DNA from: Oxalobacteraceae bacterium CAVE-383
GTDB lineage: Bacteria; Pseudomonadota; Gammaproteobacteria; Burkholderiales; Burkholderiaceae_D
Reading direction: 5' to 3'
Assembly: GCA_004134995.1 (NCBI GenBank)
Contig: REGP01000004.1
Location: forward strand, 186,001 to 250,000
DNA: 64,000 nucleotides
Part shown: positions 1 to 8,886 of the stretch, one piece after another
How the letters are laid out: every line of letters starts with the position of its first letter
Numbering within the stretch: position 1 is the stretch's first letter
Translations under genes and position numbers: made by a program
The notes under the pieces: model-generated
The model's database searches: none
What the model was told of the DNA's origin: nothing
Seen by the model: the letters and a program-made list of their open reading frames with translations, nothing else

Positions 1-681
1 GGGGAAGCGCTGAGCCAGGAAGCCAGCGGCGCGCCGGCGCCGACCGCGGCCAGCCAGCGCATGATCGCCTGTCAGGCCTGCGGCACGGTCTGGCGCGACG
101 CCTGCGACGGCGAAGCCTGCGACCGCTGCGGCGCCGAGCTGCATAGCCGCAAGCCCGACAGCGTCCAGCGCACTTGGGCCTTCCTGATCGCCGCCTGCAT
201 TCTGTATGTCCCCGCCAATCTGCTGCCGGTCATGATTACTTCGACGCTGCTGGACGAGCAGCGCGACACCATCATGAGCGGCATTATCTATTTCTGGGTC
301 AGCAACGAATGGGGATTGGCGGCGATCGTGTTCATCGCCAGCTTCATGGTGCCGCTGTTCAAACTGGCATCGATGACACTGATGGTGCTCAGCGCGCAGC
401 ACGGCACGACTTGGCGCCTGCTGCAGCGGGCCCGGCTGTACCGGCTGGTGGAATTCATCGGACGCTGGTCGATGCTGGATGTATTCGTGGTGTCGCTGCT
501 GGCGGGGCTGGTGCAGATTCAAGGCTTTGCGACCATTACGCCGGGGCCGGGCGTGGCCGCATTCGGCGCGGTCGTGGTGCTCACCATGCTGGCGTCCATG
601 AGCTTCGATCCGCGCCTTGCGTGGGATCATCTGCACAATAATGCATTGGAAACAGGAACGGAAAGCGATTGCCATGAGTGA
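1..681 (+). CDS. pqiA: Paraquat-inducible protein A, C-terminal domain (5' end outside window)
   Basis: Inner-membrane PqiA protein of the PqiABC (MCE-type) envelope lipid transport system. The reading frame is open from base 1 without a stop, so the ATG at 61 is probably internal and the gene starts upstream of the window. Visible are a zinc-ribbon-like CxxCG...CxxCG pair near the left edge and then four hydrophobic segments (about 183-245, 290-400, 445-530, 540-610), ending in the family-typical MSFDPRLAWD. The stop overlaps the start of pqiB by 8 bp, so the two are translationally coupled. Only one PqiA domain is visible; a full two-domain protein is about twice this long. Confidence 0.88.
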   Translation, partial: GEALSQEASGAPAPTAASQRMIACQACGTVWRDACDGEACDRCGAELHSRKPDSVQRTWAFLIAACILYVPANLLPVMITSTLLDEQRDTIMSGIIYFWVSNEWGLAAIVFIASFMVPLFKLASMTLMVLSAQHGTTWRLLQRARLYRLVEFIGRWSMLDVFVVSLLAGLVQIQGFATITPGPGVAAFGAVVVLTMLASMSFDPRLAWDHLHNNALETGTESDCHE

Positions 682-2317
682 AGAAAATCCACAACTGCCG
701 GCGGTTCCTCCCGCCGCGCCCCGTCCGCGCCGCGTGCGCCGGCGCAATTGGCTGCCTTCGCTGGTCTGGCTGATTCCGCTGATTGCCGCGATCATCGGCG
801 TGACGCTGGCGGTCAGGATATTGTCCGATCGCGGTCCGCAGATCACCATCACTTTCCGTTCCGCCGAAGGACTGGAAGCCGGCAAGACCCGCGTCAAATA
901 CAAGGACGTGAATATCGGCACGGTGCAGAGCATCCGCCTGAGCCCGGATCGCACGCATATCCAGGCCAAGGTGCAGTTGAGCAAGGAAGCCAAGAGCTTC
1001 ACTGCCGACGACACGCGCTTCTGGGTGGTGCGGCCGCGGGTGGCGGCGTCGGGCGTATCGGGCATCGGCACCTTGTTGTCCGGCGCCTTTATCGCGGCCG
1101 ATGCGGGCACCTCGGAAAATACCGTGGACGAATTCACCGGGCTGGAAGCGCCGCCGATCATTACGCGCGACGCTTCCGGCAAGCAATTCGTGATTCACGC
1201 CGACGATCTGGGTTCGCTCGATATCGGATCGCCCGTGTATTACCGGCGCATCGCGGTCGGCCAGGTGGCGGCCTACGAACTGAATCCGGATGGCAAGGGC
1301 ATTACCTTGCGGCTGTTCGTGAACGCGCCGTATGACAAATTCGTCGGCCTCAACACACGCTTCTGGCACGCCAGCGGACTGGATGTCGAACTCAATGCCA
1401 GCGGTTTCAAACTGCGCACGCAAGCGCTGGCGACCATATTGCTGGGCGGTGTTGCGTTCCGCGCGCCGGACGACGATTTCGGCGCTGCCGCCGGCGAGAA
1501 TACCGAATTCCAGCTGGCCGCCGACGAGGATACCGCGCTGAAGCCGCCGGATGGGCGCGCCGAAACCTTGCTGCTGTACTTCAAGCAATCGTTGCGCGGC
1601 CTGGCGCCGGGCGCGGCGGTCGATTTCCGCGGCGTGACGCTGGGCGAAGTCAAGTCGATCGGGGTCGAATACGATGCCAAGGCGCGTGAGTTCGTGATGC
1701 CGGTGCTGGTGCAGATTTATCCGGACCGCCTGGGGCGCAAGCTGTTGTCGGGCGCGCGCAGCGAAGTGAGCAATTACAACGACAGGCAGCGCTTCGAATT
1801 CTTCGTCAAGCGTGGATTGCGGGCGCAATTGCGGACGGGGAATCTGCTGACCGGACAGAACTATGTGGCGCTGGATTTCTTCCCGCAGGCGGCGCCGGCG
1901 CCGTTCGATCCGAATGCGTCGCCGCTGGTTTTGCCGACCATTCCCGGCGCGCTGGATGAATTGCAGACGCAGATCGGCGAGATCGCGCGCAAGCTGAGCA
2001 AAGTGCCGTTCGACCAGATCGGCGCCGATTTGCGGACCACGCTGAAGACCCTGGACCGCACCTTGAACAGCGCGGAGCAGCTGACACAGCATCTGAATAA
2101 CGATGTGGCGCCGGAAGTGACGGCGGCGATGAAGGACGTGCGCAAGACCTTGGATTCAGCCAACAAGACGCTGGCCGAAGATGCGCCGCTGCAGCAGGAT
2201 CTGCGCCAGACGCTGGAAGAAGTATCGCGCGCCGCGGGTTCTCTGCGCGTGCTGACCGATTATCTTGAACGCCATCCGGAATCGTTGATCCGAGGCAAGC
2301 CGGAGGATGCAAAATGA
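674..2317 (+). CDS. pqiB: Intermembrane transport protein PqiB (MCE domain protein)
   Basis: 547-residue MCE-family protein that forms the periplasm-spanning tunnel of the Pqi lipid transport system. The start is ATG 674 (MSEENPQL), inside the end of pqiA; an in-frame start further upstream would run deep into pqiA. A short basic cytoplasmic stretch (PRPRRVRRRNW) precedes one transmembrane helix (about residues 30-50), then repeated MCE modules, e.g. ITITFRSAEGLEAGKTRVKY and later EGLEAG/LAPGAAVDFRG-type motifs. The C-terminal third is a predicted helical/coiled region (LRTTLKTLDRTLNSAEQL), as expected for PqiB. Its end overlaps pqiC by 4 bp (ATGA). Confidence 0.93.
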   Translation: MSEENPQLPAVPPAAPRPRRVRRRNWLPSLVWLIPLIAAIIGVTLAVRILSDRGPQITITFRSAEGLEAGKTRVKYKDVNIGTVQSIRLSPDRTHIQAKVQLSKEAKSFTADDTRFWVVRPRVAASGVSGIGTLLSGAFIAADAGTSENTVDEFTGLEAPPIITRDASGKQFVIHADDLGSLDIGSPVYYRRIAVGQVAAYELNPDGKGITLRLFVNAPYDKFVGLNTRFWHASGLDVELNASGFKLRTQALATILLGGVAFRAPDDDFGAAAGENTEFQLAADEDTALKPPDGRAETLLLYFKQSLRGLAPGAAVDFRGVTLGEVKSIGVEYDAKAREFVMPVLVQIYPDRLGRKLLSGARSEVSNYNDRQRFEFFVKRGLRAQLRTGNLLTGQNYVALDFFPQAAPAPFDPNASPLVLPTIPGALDELQTQIGEIARKLSKVPFDQIGADLRTTLKTLDRTLNSAEQLTQHLNNDVAPEVTAAMKDVRKTLDSANKTLAEDAPLQQDLRQTLEEVSRAAGSLRVLTDYLERHPESLIRGKPEDAK

Positions 2318-2973
2318 AGCGGACAATAAAGCGAAGCGGCGACAAGGGCAGTGCGGCCGCGGTGGTGGCCGGATTTGCGGCGGTATTTTTGCTGGCCGCC
2401 TGTGCGTCCGCGCCGCCGCTGCGGTTCTACAGCCTGGCGGCGCCCGCCTCGTCCGCGGCCATGGATGCGGCGCCGGTCCGCAGCGCCGGCATGTTTATCG
2501 ACGTATTGCCGGTAGGCGTGCCGGAACGCCTGGCGCGGCCGCAACTGGTGGTGCGCAAAGGAAACGGCAGCGACGCACGCATGGATGTGCTGGAGCAGGA
2601 CCGCTGGACCGCGCCGTTCAATAATGAATTGCACGACGCCCTCGCCGACGGCATCGCGGCCCGGCTGGGCGCGGTCGATGCCCGGCACGGCGGCCGCCAG
2701 GCCGGGCAGCCGGTCTATCGCATCGCGGTCAATCTGCGGCAGTTCGATGCCATCAGCGGCGAGCGCGTGGACGCGGCGTTCGGCTGGACTGTGACGCGTG
2801 CCGAAGACGGCCGTTCGGCCTCCTGCCAGGCGGCATACTCGGTGCCGGCAGGCGGCGTGGGCGGTACCGGGGCATTGGTGGCCGCGATGCAGAAGACGGT
2901 GGCGCTGGCGACCGTTGCGATTGCCGCCACGGTCGACAGTGTGAAGAACGGCACGGCGCCGGCTTGCGGATAA
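2314..2973 (+). CDS. pqiC: PqiC-like outer-membrane auxiliary lipoprotein
   Basis: 219-residue lipoprotein of the PqiC/YmbA family (ABC-type transport auxiliary lipoprotein). A basic N-terminus and hydrophobic segment end in a lipobox-like LLAAC near residue 30, followed by the family hallmark RFYSL. It would anchor to the outer membrane and contact PqiB. It starts in a 4-bp ATGA overlap with pqiB and is followed by a strong bidirectional hairpin at 3000-3037, which closes the pqiABC operon. Confidence 0.88.
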   Translation: MKRTIKRSGDKGSAAAVVAGFAAVFLLAACASAPPLRFYSLAAPASSAAMDAAPVRSAGMFIDVLPVGVPERLARPQLVVRKGNGSDARMDVLEQDRWTAPFNNELHDALADGIAARLGAVDARHGGRQAGQPVYRIAVNLRQFDAISGERVDAAFGWTVTRAEDGRSASCQAAYSVPAGGVGGTGALVAAMQKTVALATVAIAATVDSVKNGTAPACG

Positions 2974-2999
2974 AGAGATGTGAGGTACCTGAGGGCATG

Positions 3000-3037
3000 A
3001 AAAAAGCCGCTACGGAAATTTCCGTAGCGGCTTTTTT
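3000..3037. terminator. Bidirectional intrinsic terminator
   Basis: A perfect 13-bp inverted repeat (3006-3031, GCCGCTACGGAAA and its complement) is flanked by an A-run (3000-3005) and a T-run (3032-3037), so it can terminate both the rightward pqiABC transcript and the leftward helicase transcript. Confidence 0.93.
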
Positions 3038-3085
3038 ATTGGAGCACCGCGAGTTTCAGCGGTGTTTTTACGATGCAGCCGGCAA

Positions 3086-4492
3086 TCAACGATCGCCGTA
3101 CGAACGGCGTGCGCCGTCAGGGCGTGCATTCGCACCCTTGTAACCGCCGCCGCTGCCGCCGTCCTTGCGCGGTGCGCCCGGCTTGCTGAACGTGCGGCCG
3201 GCCGGCCGTGGTGCGCCGCCGCGGTTGTCGCCCGGCTTCCAGCCGCCCGGACGATGGCTCGAACGCGAGGTCGACGCTGTTTTCTTCGGCTCGAAGCCTT
3301 CCACGACATCGACCGGAATCAGTTGCTTGGTAAAGCGCTCGATCCGTTTGACGTTCATGCCTTCGGCATGGTTGACCAGCGATACGGCGACGCCGTTGCG
3401 GCCGGCGCGGCCGGTACGGCCGATGCGGTGAACGTAATCTTCAGGGAATTTCGGCAGATCGTAGTTGAACACGTGCGTGATCGCCGGGACGTCGATGCCG
3501 CGCGCGGCAACGTCGGTGGCCACCAGTACGCGGATCTGGCCGCGGCGCAGGCTGTCCAGCGTGCGGTTGCGCGCGCCCTGGTGCATGTCGCCATGCAATG
3601 CGGCGGCGGCGAAACCGGCGATGTTCAGGCGGTCGGCAATGGTGTCGGCGTCGCGCTTGGTGGCGGTGAAGACCACGGCCTGGTCCATCGATTCGTCGCG
3701 CAACAGATGATCCAGCAGGCGGTTCTTGTGCGACAGATCGTCGACGAACAGAACGCGCTGCGAGATGTTTTCGTGCTTGGTGGCGGAACCCTGGATCTGG
3801 ATGACCAGCGGATTGCTGGTGATGCGCTTGGCCATATTGCCGACCACGCCGTCGAGCGTTGCCGAGAACAGCATGGTCTGGCGCGTTTCCGGCGTCGCCG
3901 CGACGATTTTTTCGATGTCGTCGATAAAGCCCATGTCCAGCATGCGGTCGGCTTCGTCCAGCACCAGGATTTGCAGTTGCGAGAAATCGATCTTGCCCGA
4001 ATCCATATGGTCGATCAGGCGGCCGGGCGTGGCCACCAGGATTTCAGGGTTTTTCGCCAGCAATTGCATTTGCTTCGGATAAGGCATGCCGCCCAGGATC
4101 GAAATGGCGCGGATGCGGCGCATGTACGAACCGTATTTTTCGGTCGCGGTGGTCACTTGCAGGGCCAGTTCGCGGGTCGGCGTCAGCACCAGCATTTTCG
4201 GTTGCGCAGGCTTGAAACGGGGACGGTCGCCGCGTGCGCGGGCAGCCTGGTTTTCCTGGTTCGGTGTTTTGCCGCCGACAGGCGCTTCGACCGGGGCGGA
4301 TGCGAATTTGTGCAATGCAGGCAGCATGAATGCGGCGGTTTTGCCGGAACCGGTCTGGGACGAGACCATCAGGTCGCGGCCGGCGATGGCGGCAGGAATC
4401 GCTTGTTCCTGCACACCGGTTGGCTTGGTATAGCCGGCTTCGGTCAGTGCTTTCAGAACGGATTCGTGCAGGCCAATAGCTTCAAAAGTCAT
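3086..4492 (-). CDS. rhlE: DEAD-box ATP-dependent RNA helicase, RhlE type
   Basis: 468-residue DEAD-box helicase. In order: Q-motif region (F3 to Q30), motif I SQTGSGKT (45-52), PTRELA, GG, TPGR, motif II DEAD (LVLDEADRMLDMGF), SAT, ARGID and HRIGRTGR. The C-terminal ~65 residues are basic and Gly/Arg/Pro-rich, a typical RNA-binding tail of RhlE-like proteins. A hydrophilic insert (VGGKTPNQENQAARARGDRP) sits between motifs I and Ia. The ATG at 4492 (MTFEAIGL) is preferred over an upstream in-frame start because it is preceded by GAAAGAA and begins at the conserved F-x(n)-Q motif. Likely involved in mRNA turnover or ribosome assembly; the subfamily name is a family-level call. Confidence 0.9.
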   Translation of the reverse strand: MTFEAIGLHESVLKALTEAGYTKPTGVQEQAIPAAIAGRDLMVSSQTGSGKTAAFMLPALHKFASAPVEAPVGGKTPNQENQAARARGDRPRFKPAQPKMLVLTPTRELALQVTTATEKYGSYMRRIRAISILGGMPYPKQMQLLAKNPEILVATPGRLIDHMDSGKIDFSQLQILVLDEADRMLDMGFIDDIEKIVAATPETRQTMLFSATLDGVVGNMAKRITSNPLVIQIQGSATKHENISQRVLFVDDLSHKNRLLDHLLRDESMDQAVVFTATKRDADTIADRLNIAGFAAAALHGDMHQGARNRTLDSLRRGQIRVLVATDVAARGIDVPAITHVFNYDLPKFPEDYVHRIGRTGRAGRNGVAVSLVNHAEGMNVKRIERFTKQLIPVDVVEGFEPKKTASTSRSSHRPGGWKPGDNRGGAPRPAGRTFSKPGAPRKDGGSGGGYKGANARPDGARRSYGDR

Positions 4493-4951
4493 ATTATTTC
4501 TTTCGTAAAGATCAGCGCCCGGCATTTGTTATGCAAATGCGCAGGACGCAAAATAGCAACGCCAACCAAGAACGAAATGACTAATGACTGACAAAAGAAA
4601 TTTCGGCACAAAAGCTTTGCGCCGGGACGGTGTCAGGATCGACACACAAGGCGGGAGGGCTTTTACAACACAATGTCCAGTGGGGGACATGTTAAGGCTT
4701 GCGAAGCTGCTGTTCGAAGCGCCTGCAGTCATCGGGTGAACGATCGGAAGCGGCGCATTCAGGGTTGTGCGCTGTGTATTGCAACGCACAAAGCGCATGA
4801 TACATGAATTCCTGATGGCATGGATAAATCTTCATCAGGAATTCAAATATCTGACGCTTTCCGACAGCGCCGCCGCTTATGGCGATTCCTGCGGTTTGGC
4901 GGAATTTAACCGAATTTTCCGCAGGATTGCCCCATTTTTACGCGGTAATAC
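4493..4951. other. 459-bp non-coding gap, leftward leader of the helicase gene plus fabI 3' region
   Basis: No convincing gene: the only ORF (leftward, about 4529-4798) has no ribosome binding site or recognisable product. It holds several dyads: ATGTCC/GGACAT (4673-4690), TTGTGCG/CGCACAA (4765-4791) and the 13-bp inverted repeat at 4805-4845. Because both neighbours are leftward, it must contain the helicase promoter and the end of the fabI transcript. Long leaders are common for cold-inducible DEAD-box genes, but no conserved leader motif was recognised. Confidence 0.6.
4805..4845. repeat. 13-bp perfect inverted repeat with 15-nt loop
   Basis: TGAATTCCTGATG (4805-4817) is exactly complementary to CATCAGGAATTCA (4833-4845). 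It lies about 107 nt downstream of the fabI stop on the leftward strand. No T-run follows on either strand, so it is not a classic intrinsic terminator; it may stabilise the fabI mRNA 3' end or be an operator. Confidence 0.7.
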
Positions 4952-5734
4952 TTACTCTGTGATGCCGCCGACGATGCGCGAAAAACCGCCGTCGACGTAG
5001 GTGATTTCACCGGTGATGCCGCCGGCCAGATCCGATAACAGGAACGCCGCGGTATTGCCGACGTCTTCCTGCGTCACATTCCGGCGCAGGGGCGAATTGG
5101 CCGCCACGAAGCCGAGAATCTTGCCGAAGCCCTTGATGCCGCTGGCGGCGAGGGTCTTGATCGGGCCGGCGGAAATGCCGTTGACCCGCACGCCCTTCGG
5201 CCCCAGCGATTCGGCCAGATAGCGCACGCTGGCTTCCAGCGAAGCCTTGGCCAGGCCCATGGTGTTGTAGTTCGGCACGACGCGCTCGGCGCCCAGGTAG
5301 GTCAGCGTGAGCAAGGCCGAATTGGGCCGCAGCAGCGGCAGCGCGGCCTTGGCCATCGCCGGAAAGCTGTAAGAGGAGATGTCGTGGGCGATCTTGAAGC
5401 CTTCGCGCGACAGGCCTTCGAGGAAGTCGCCGGCAATCGCTTCGGATGGCGCGAAGCCGATCGCATGCACCAGGCCGTCGAGCTGGTCCCAGGATTTGCC
5501 CAGATCGGCAAACAGGGCGTTGATCTGGTCGTCGCTGCCGACGTCGCAGTCGAAAATCAGCTTGCTGCCGAATTCCTCGGCAAATTTGGTGATCCGTTCC
5601 TTGAAGCGCTCGCCGACGTACGTGAAGGCCAGTTCGGCGCCTTCGCGCTTGCACGCTTCCGCAATACCGTAGGCGATCGAGCGATTCGACAGCAGGCCGG
5701 TGATCAGGATTTTTTTACCTTGCAGAAATGCCAT
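4952..5734 (-). CDS. fabI: Enoyl-[acyl-carrier-protein] reductase (NADH)
   Basis: 260-residue FabI, the last reductive step of each fatty-acid elongation cycle. It begins [21 protein letters not shown], the cofactor-binding segment of FabI, and carries the Y(x6)K catalytic pair at Y156 and K163 ([11 protein letters not shown]), the same numbering as the E. coli enzyme; the substrate-loop [14 protein letters not shown] follows at 187-200. Length is normal for the family. Transcribed leftward from a probable promoter at 5806-5834. Confidence 0.96.
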   Translation of the reverse strand: MAFLQGKKILITGLLSNRSIAYGIAEACKREGAELAFTYVGERFKERITKFAEEFGSKLIFDCDVGSDDQINALFADLGKSWDQLDGLVHAIGFAPSEAIAGDFLEGLSREGFKIAHDISSYSFPAMAKAALPLLRPNSALLTLTYLGAERVVPNYNTMGLAKASLEASVRYLAESLGPKGVRVNGISAGPIKTLAASGIKGFGKILGFVAANSPLRRNVTQEDVGNTAAFLLSDLAGGITGEITYVDGGFSRIVGGITE

Positions 5735-5805
5735 AAGGACTCCGAGTGTGTTGCACCGATATATGAGATGCGTTCCATGGGATGACTTCTCCCAAAACTG
5801 CCGAG

Positions 5806-5834
5806 ATTGTAGGGGCTAGCGCAGAGTAGGGCAA
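5806..5834 (-). promoter_or_regulatory. Probable sigma70 promoter of fabI
   Basis: On the minus strand TTGCCC (5834-5829) and TACAAT (5811-5806) are separated by 17 bp, about 75 bp upstream of the fabI start. Inferred from consensus similarity only. Confidence 0.5.
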
Positions 5835-5967
5835 CTTTTCGCTTGTTGCAATGCGGAGGGCTGATTATGCGAGGTCTTATTATTTATAAGGTCGTCCTAA
5901 TTTTCCGTAGGGCACCTTATAGGCTTTGTGTACAATAATTCAACGCAACTCCACCCAGCCCGGGCGC

Positions 5968-7782
5968 ATGGTCAAATTTATCCTCTCCGTCATCCTGACG
6001 AGTCTGTTATTGCCATTTGCCGCGCCGACCAGCTACGCCGAACATGCGTTTTCGCTGTACGGCACGCCGAAATATCCGGCCGGATTCAGCCACTTCGATT
6101 ACGTCAATCCGGACGCGCCCAAGGGCGGCACGCTGTATCTCGCCAATCCCGACCGCCGCACCAGCTTCGACAAATTCAATCCGTATTCGCTGAAAGGCAA
6201 TGCCGCCGCCGGCGTCGGCTCGCTGATGTTCGAGACGCTGGCGGTCGGGTCGATGGACGAGGTCACCTCCATGTACGGCCTGCTGGCCGACGACATGCAA
6301 TTGGCGCCGGACCGCATGGCGATGACCTTTCATCTGAACAGCAAGGCGCGCTTCAATAACGGCGATCCGGTGCTGGCGGCGGACGTCAAGTATTCCTACG
6401 ACACGCTGCTGGCCTATGGCGCGCCGCAATTCAGATCGATTTTCGCCGACGTCAGGCAATGCGTGGTGGTGGATCCGCAGACCGTGCGTTTCGAGTTCAA
6501 GACCAAAAACCACGAGCTGCCGCTGATCGTGGGCGGGGTGCCGATATTCTCGCGCAAATGGGCGCCGGGCGTCCGGTTCGACAAGATCCAGCTGACCCCG
6601 CCGATCAGTACGGGGCCGTACCTGATCGAAAAGTTCGACGTCGGCCGTTCGATCATCTACAAGCGCAATCCCGATTATTGGGCCGCCGACCTGCCGTCGC
6701 GCAAGGGCATGTACAACTTCGGCCGCATCCAGTACCGCTTTTATTCCGATAACGTGGCGCGGCTGGAAGCGTTCAAGGCCGGCGAATTCGACGTCTCGGT
6801 CGAGTACGCCGCCAAAAGCTGGGTGCGCGATTATCACGGCGCCAAATTCGACAGCGGCGCGATCGTCAAGCGCGATTTCGTCCACTCGAACGGCGCCGGC
6901 ATGCAGGGTTTCGTGATGAATCTGCGCCGTCCGCAATTCCAGGATCTGCGGGTGCGCCAGGCTCTGGGCCTGGCGCTGGATTTCGAATGGCTGAACCGGC
7001 AATTGTTCTATAACCAGTACCGGCGGATCTATTCGTATTTCAACAACAGCGAGATGGCCGCCACCGGCGTGCCGCAGGGCGCTGAACTGGCCTTGCTGCA
7101 ATCGCTGCAGGCCGGCGGCGTGAAACTCGATCCGGCGGTTTTCGGGCCGGCGCCGCTGCCGCCGAACACCAATCCGCCCGGTTCCCTGCGCGCCAATCTG
7201 CTGAAGGCGCGCGCCTTGCTGGAACAGGCCGGCTGGGTGTATCGCGACGGCGCCTTGCGCAATGCCAAGGGCGAACAGTTCCGTTTCGAAATCCTGGACG
7301 ATGCGGGGCCGATGTCGCGCATCATCAGCGCCTATGCACGCAATCTGGCCAAGCTCGGCATCGAAGTCGACCAGCGCACCGCCGATTACGCCTTGCTGGC
7401 CAAGCGCATGGACGATTTCGATTTCGACATGACCAGCGTGCGCTTTCCGGATGTGTCCAGTCCGGGCAACGAAATGTTCGACCTGTTCGGCTCGAAGGCG
7501 GCCGATCAGCCGGGCTCGAACAACGCATGGGGCCTGAAGGATCCGGCGGTGGACCGCATCATCGAGGCGCTGGTCGCGGCCGACACCCGGCCGGCATTGA
7601 ACGCCGCGGCGCGCGCGCTGGACCGCGTGCTGCTGCACAAGGCGATCACGATTCCGCAATGGTATTCGTCGACGCACCGGATCGCCTATGCCAACCGGTT
7701 CGGCATGCCGGCCGTGCTGCCGCTGTATTACCAGGCCGATCCGTATGTGATTTCGACCTGGTGGCAGGTCAAGCCGAAATAA
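5968..7782 (+). CDS. yejA: Extracellular solute-binding protein, family 5 (YejA-like)
   Basis: 604-residue periplasmic binding protein of the peptide/oligopeptide ABC class. The N-terminus from ATG 5968 (MVKFILSVILTSLLLPFAAP...SYAEH) is a clear Sec signal peptide. HAFSLYGTPKYPAGFSHFDYVNP is characteristic of YejA-like proteins, and the body has the family 5 layout with FNPYSLKGN, LSTGPY-like and RNPDYW segments. An upstream in-frame TTG at 5926 is rejected: a -10-like TACAAT lies at 5931-5936, inside that extension. First gene of yejABEF, which in other bacteria imports peptides, including microcin C. Confidence 0.88.
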   Translation: MVKFILSVILTSLLLPFAAPTSYAEHAFSLYGTPKYPAGFSHFDYVNPDAPKGGTLYLANPDRRTSFDKFNPYSLKGNAAAGVGSLMFETLAVGSMDEVTSMYGLLADDMQLAPDRMAMTFHLNSKARFNNGDPVLAADVKYSYDTLLAYGAPQFRSIFADVRQCVVVDPQTVRFEFKTKNHELPLIVGGVPIFSRKWAPGVRFDKIQLTPPISTGPYLIEKFDVGRSIIYKRNPDYWAADLPSRKGMYNFGRIQYRFYSDNVARLEAFKAGEFDVSVEYAAKSWVRDYHGAKFDSGAIVKRDFVHSNGAGMQGFVMNLRRPQFQDLRVRQALGLALDFEWLNRQLFYNQYRRIYSYFNNSEMAATGVPQGAELALLQSLQAGGVKLDPAVFGPAPLPPNTNPPGSLRANLLKARALLEQAGWVYRDGALRNAKGEQFRFEILDDAGPMSRIISAYARNLAKLGIEVDQRTADYALLAKRMDDFDFDMTSVRFPDVSSPGNEMFDLFGSKAADQPGSNNAWGLKDPAVDRIIEALVAADTRPALNAAARALDRVLLHKAITIPQWYSSTHRIAYANRFGMPAVLPLYYQADPYVISTWWQVKPK

Positions 7783-7806
7783 CTTGAACAGGAAAATGGG
7801 CTGGCG

Positions 7807-8886
7807 ATGAATATCTGGTCTTATATATTGAAGCGCGTGCTGCTGATGATTCCGACCTTGTTCGGCGTGGTCGCCATTACCTTCGCGGTGATTCAGTTCG
7901 TGCCGGGCGGACCGGTCGAACAACTGCTGCTGGAGATGAAGGGGCGCAGCAACGGCGCCGAATCAGGGGGAGGCGGCGCAGGCGCTGCCGCCGGCGCATC
8001 GAACAGCCAATACCGCGGACGGCAGGGCATGGACGCCGAGCAGGTCAAGGAAATACAGGCGCTGTACGGTTTCGACAAGCCGGTCGGCGAACGCTTCTGG
8101 CAAATGCTGAAGGGCTTCGCCCGCTTCGATCTGGGCCAGAGTTTTTACCATCATGCGGATGTCTGGACACTGGTGGTTTCGAAGCTGCCGGTTTCGATCA
8201 CGATCGGGCTGTGGACTTTTTTCCTGACCTATCTGATCTCGATTCCGCTCGGCATCGCCAAGGCGGTGCGCGCCGGCAGCCGTTTCGACGCGGTCAGCGG
8301 CGCGGCGGTATTGATCGGCTATTCGATTCCGGGTTTTGTGCTGGGCGTATTCCTGTTGGTGATGTTCGGCGGCGGCAGCTTCGTGCAATGGTTTCCGCTG
8401 CGCGGCCTGACCTCGGACAACTGGGCCGATCTGTCCCTGTTCGGCAAGGTTACCGATTACCTGTGGCATATCGCCATGCCGGTGACGGCCTCGGTGGCCG
8501 GATCGTTCGCGGTGATGACGATGCTGACCAAGAATACTTTTCTCGACGAAATCCGCAAACAGTATGTAATGACGGCGCGCGCCAAAGGGCTGAGCGAACG
8601 CGCGGTGCTGTACAAGCATGTATTCCGCAATGCGCTGATCCCGCTGGTGACAGGGTTTCCGGCGGCCTTCATCGGCGCCTTCTTCGCCGGCAGCCTGCTG
8701 ATCGAGACGCTGTTTTCGCTCGACGGGCTGGGTTTGCTGTCGTATGAATCGGTCATCCGGCGCGATTATCCGGTGGTGATGGGCACGCTGTATCTGTTTA
8801 CGCTGATCGGCCTGGTGGTCAAGCTGCTCGGCGACCTGTGCTACGTCTGGGCCGATCCGCGCGTGCAATTCGAAAGCCTGGCATGA
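7807..8886 (+). CDS. yejB: Peptide ABC transporter permease YejB
   Basis: 359-residue inner-membrane permease (BPD_transp_1 family). It starts MNIWSYILKRVLLMIPTLFGV, the normal first helix of DppB/YejB-type permeases, and contains the coupling (EAA-like) loop ARAKGLSERAVLYKHVFRNALIPLVT. Residues about 45-75 are a Gly/Ala/Ser-rich periplasmic insertion (SGGGGAGAAAGASNSQYRG), a low-complexity linker. It overlaps yejE by 4 bp (ATGA). Confidence 0.92.
   Translation: MNIWSYILKRVLLMIPTLFGVVAITFAVIQFVPGGPVEQLLLEMKGRSNGAESGGGGAGAAAGASNSQYRGRQGMDAEQVKEIQALYGFDKPVGERFWQMLKGFARFDLGQSFYHHADVWTLVVSKLPVSITIGLWTFFLTYLISIPLGIAKAVRAGSRFDAVSGAAVLIGYSIPGFVLGVFLLVMFGGGSFVQWFPLRGLTSDNWADLSLFGKVTDYLWHIAMPVTASVAGSFAVMTMLTKNTFLDEIRKQYVMTARAKGLSERAVLYKHVFRNALIPLVTGFPAAFIGAFFAGSLLIETLFSLDGLGLLSYESVIRRDYPVVMGTLYLFTLIGLVVKLLGDLCYVWADPRVQFESLA

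Noticed and set aside
61-681. ATG 61 as the start of pqiA
   Set aside because: The frame stays open to base 1 and the family has a second domain upstream, so 61 is internal.
3062-4591. 509-codon rightward ORF opposite the RhlE helicase
   Set aside because: Shadow of the helicase gene in G+C-rich sequence; His/Arg/Gln-rich translation with no family features.
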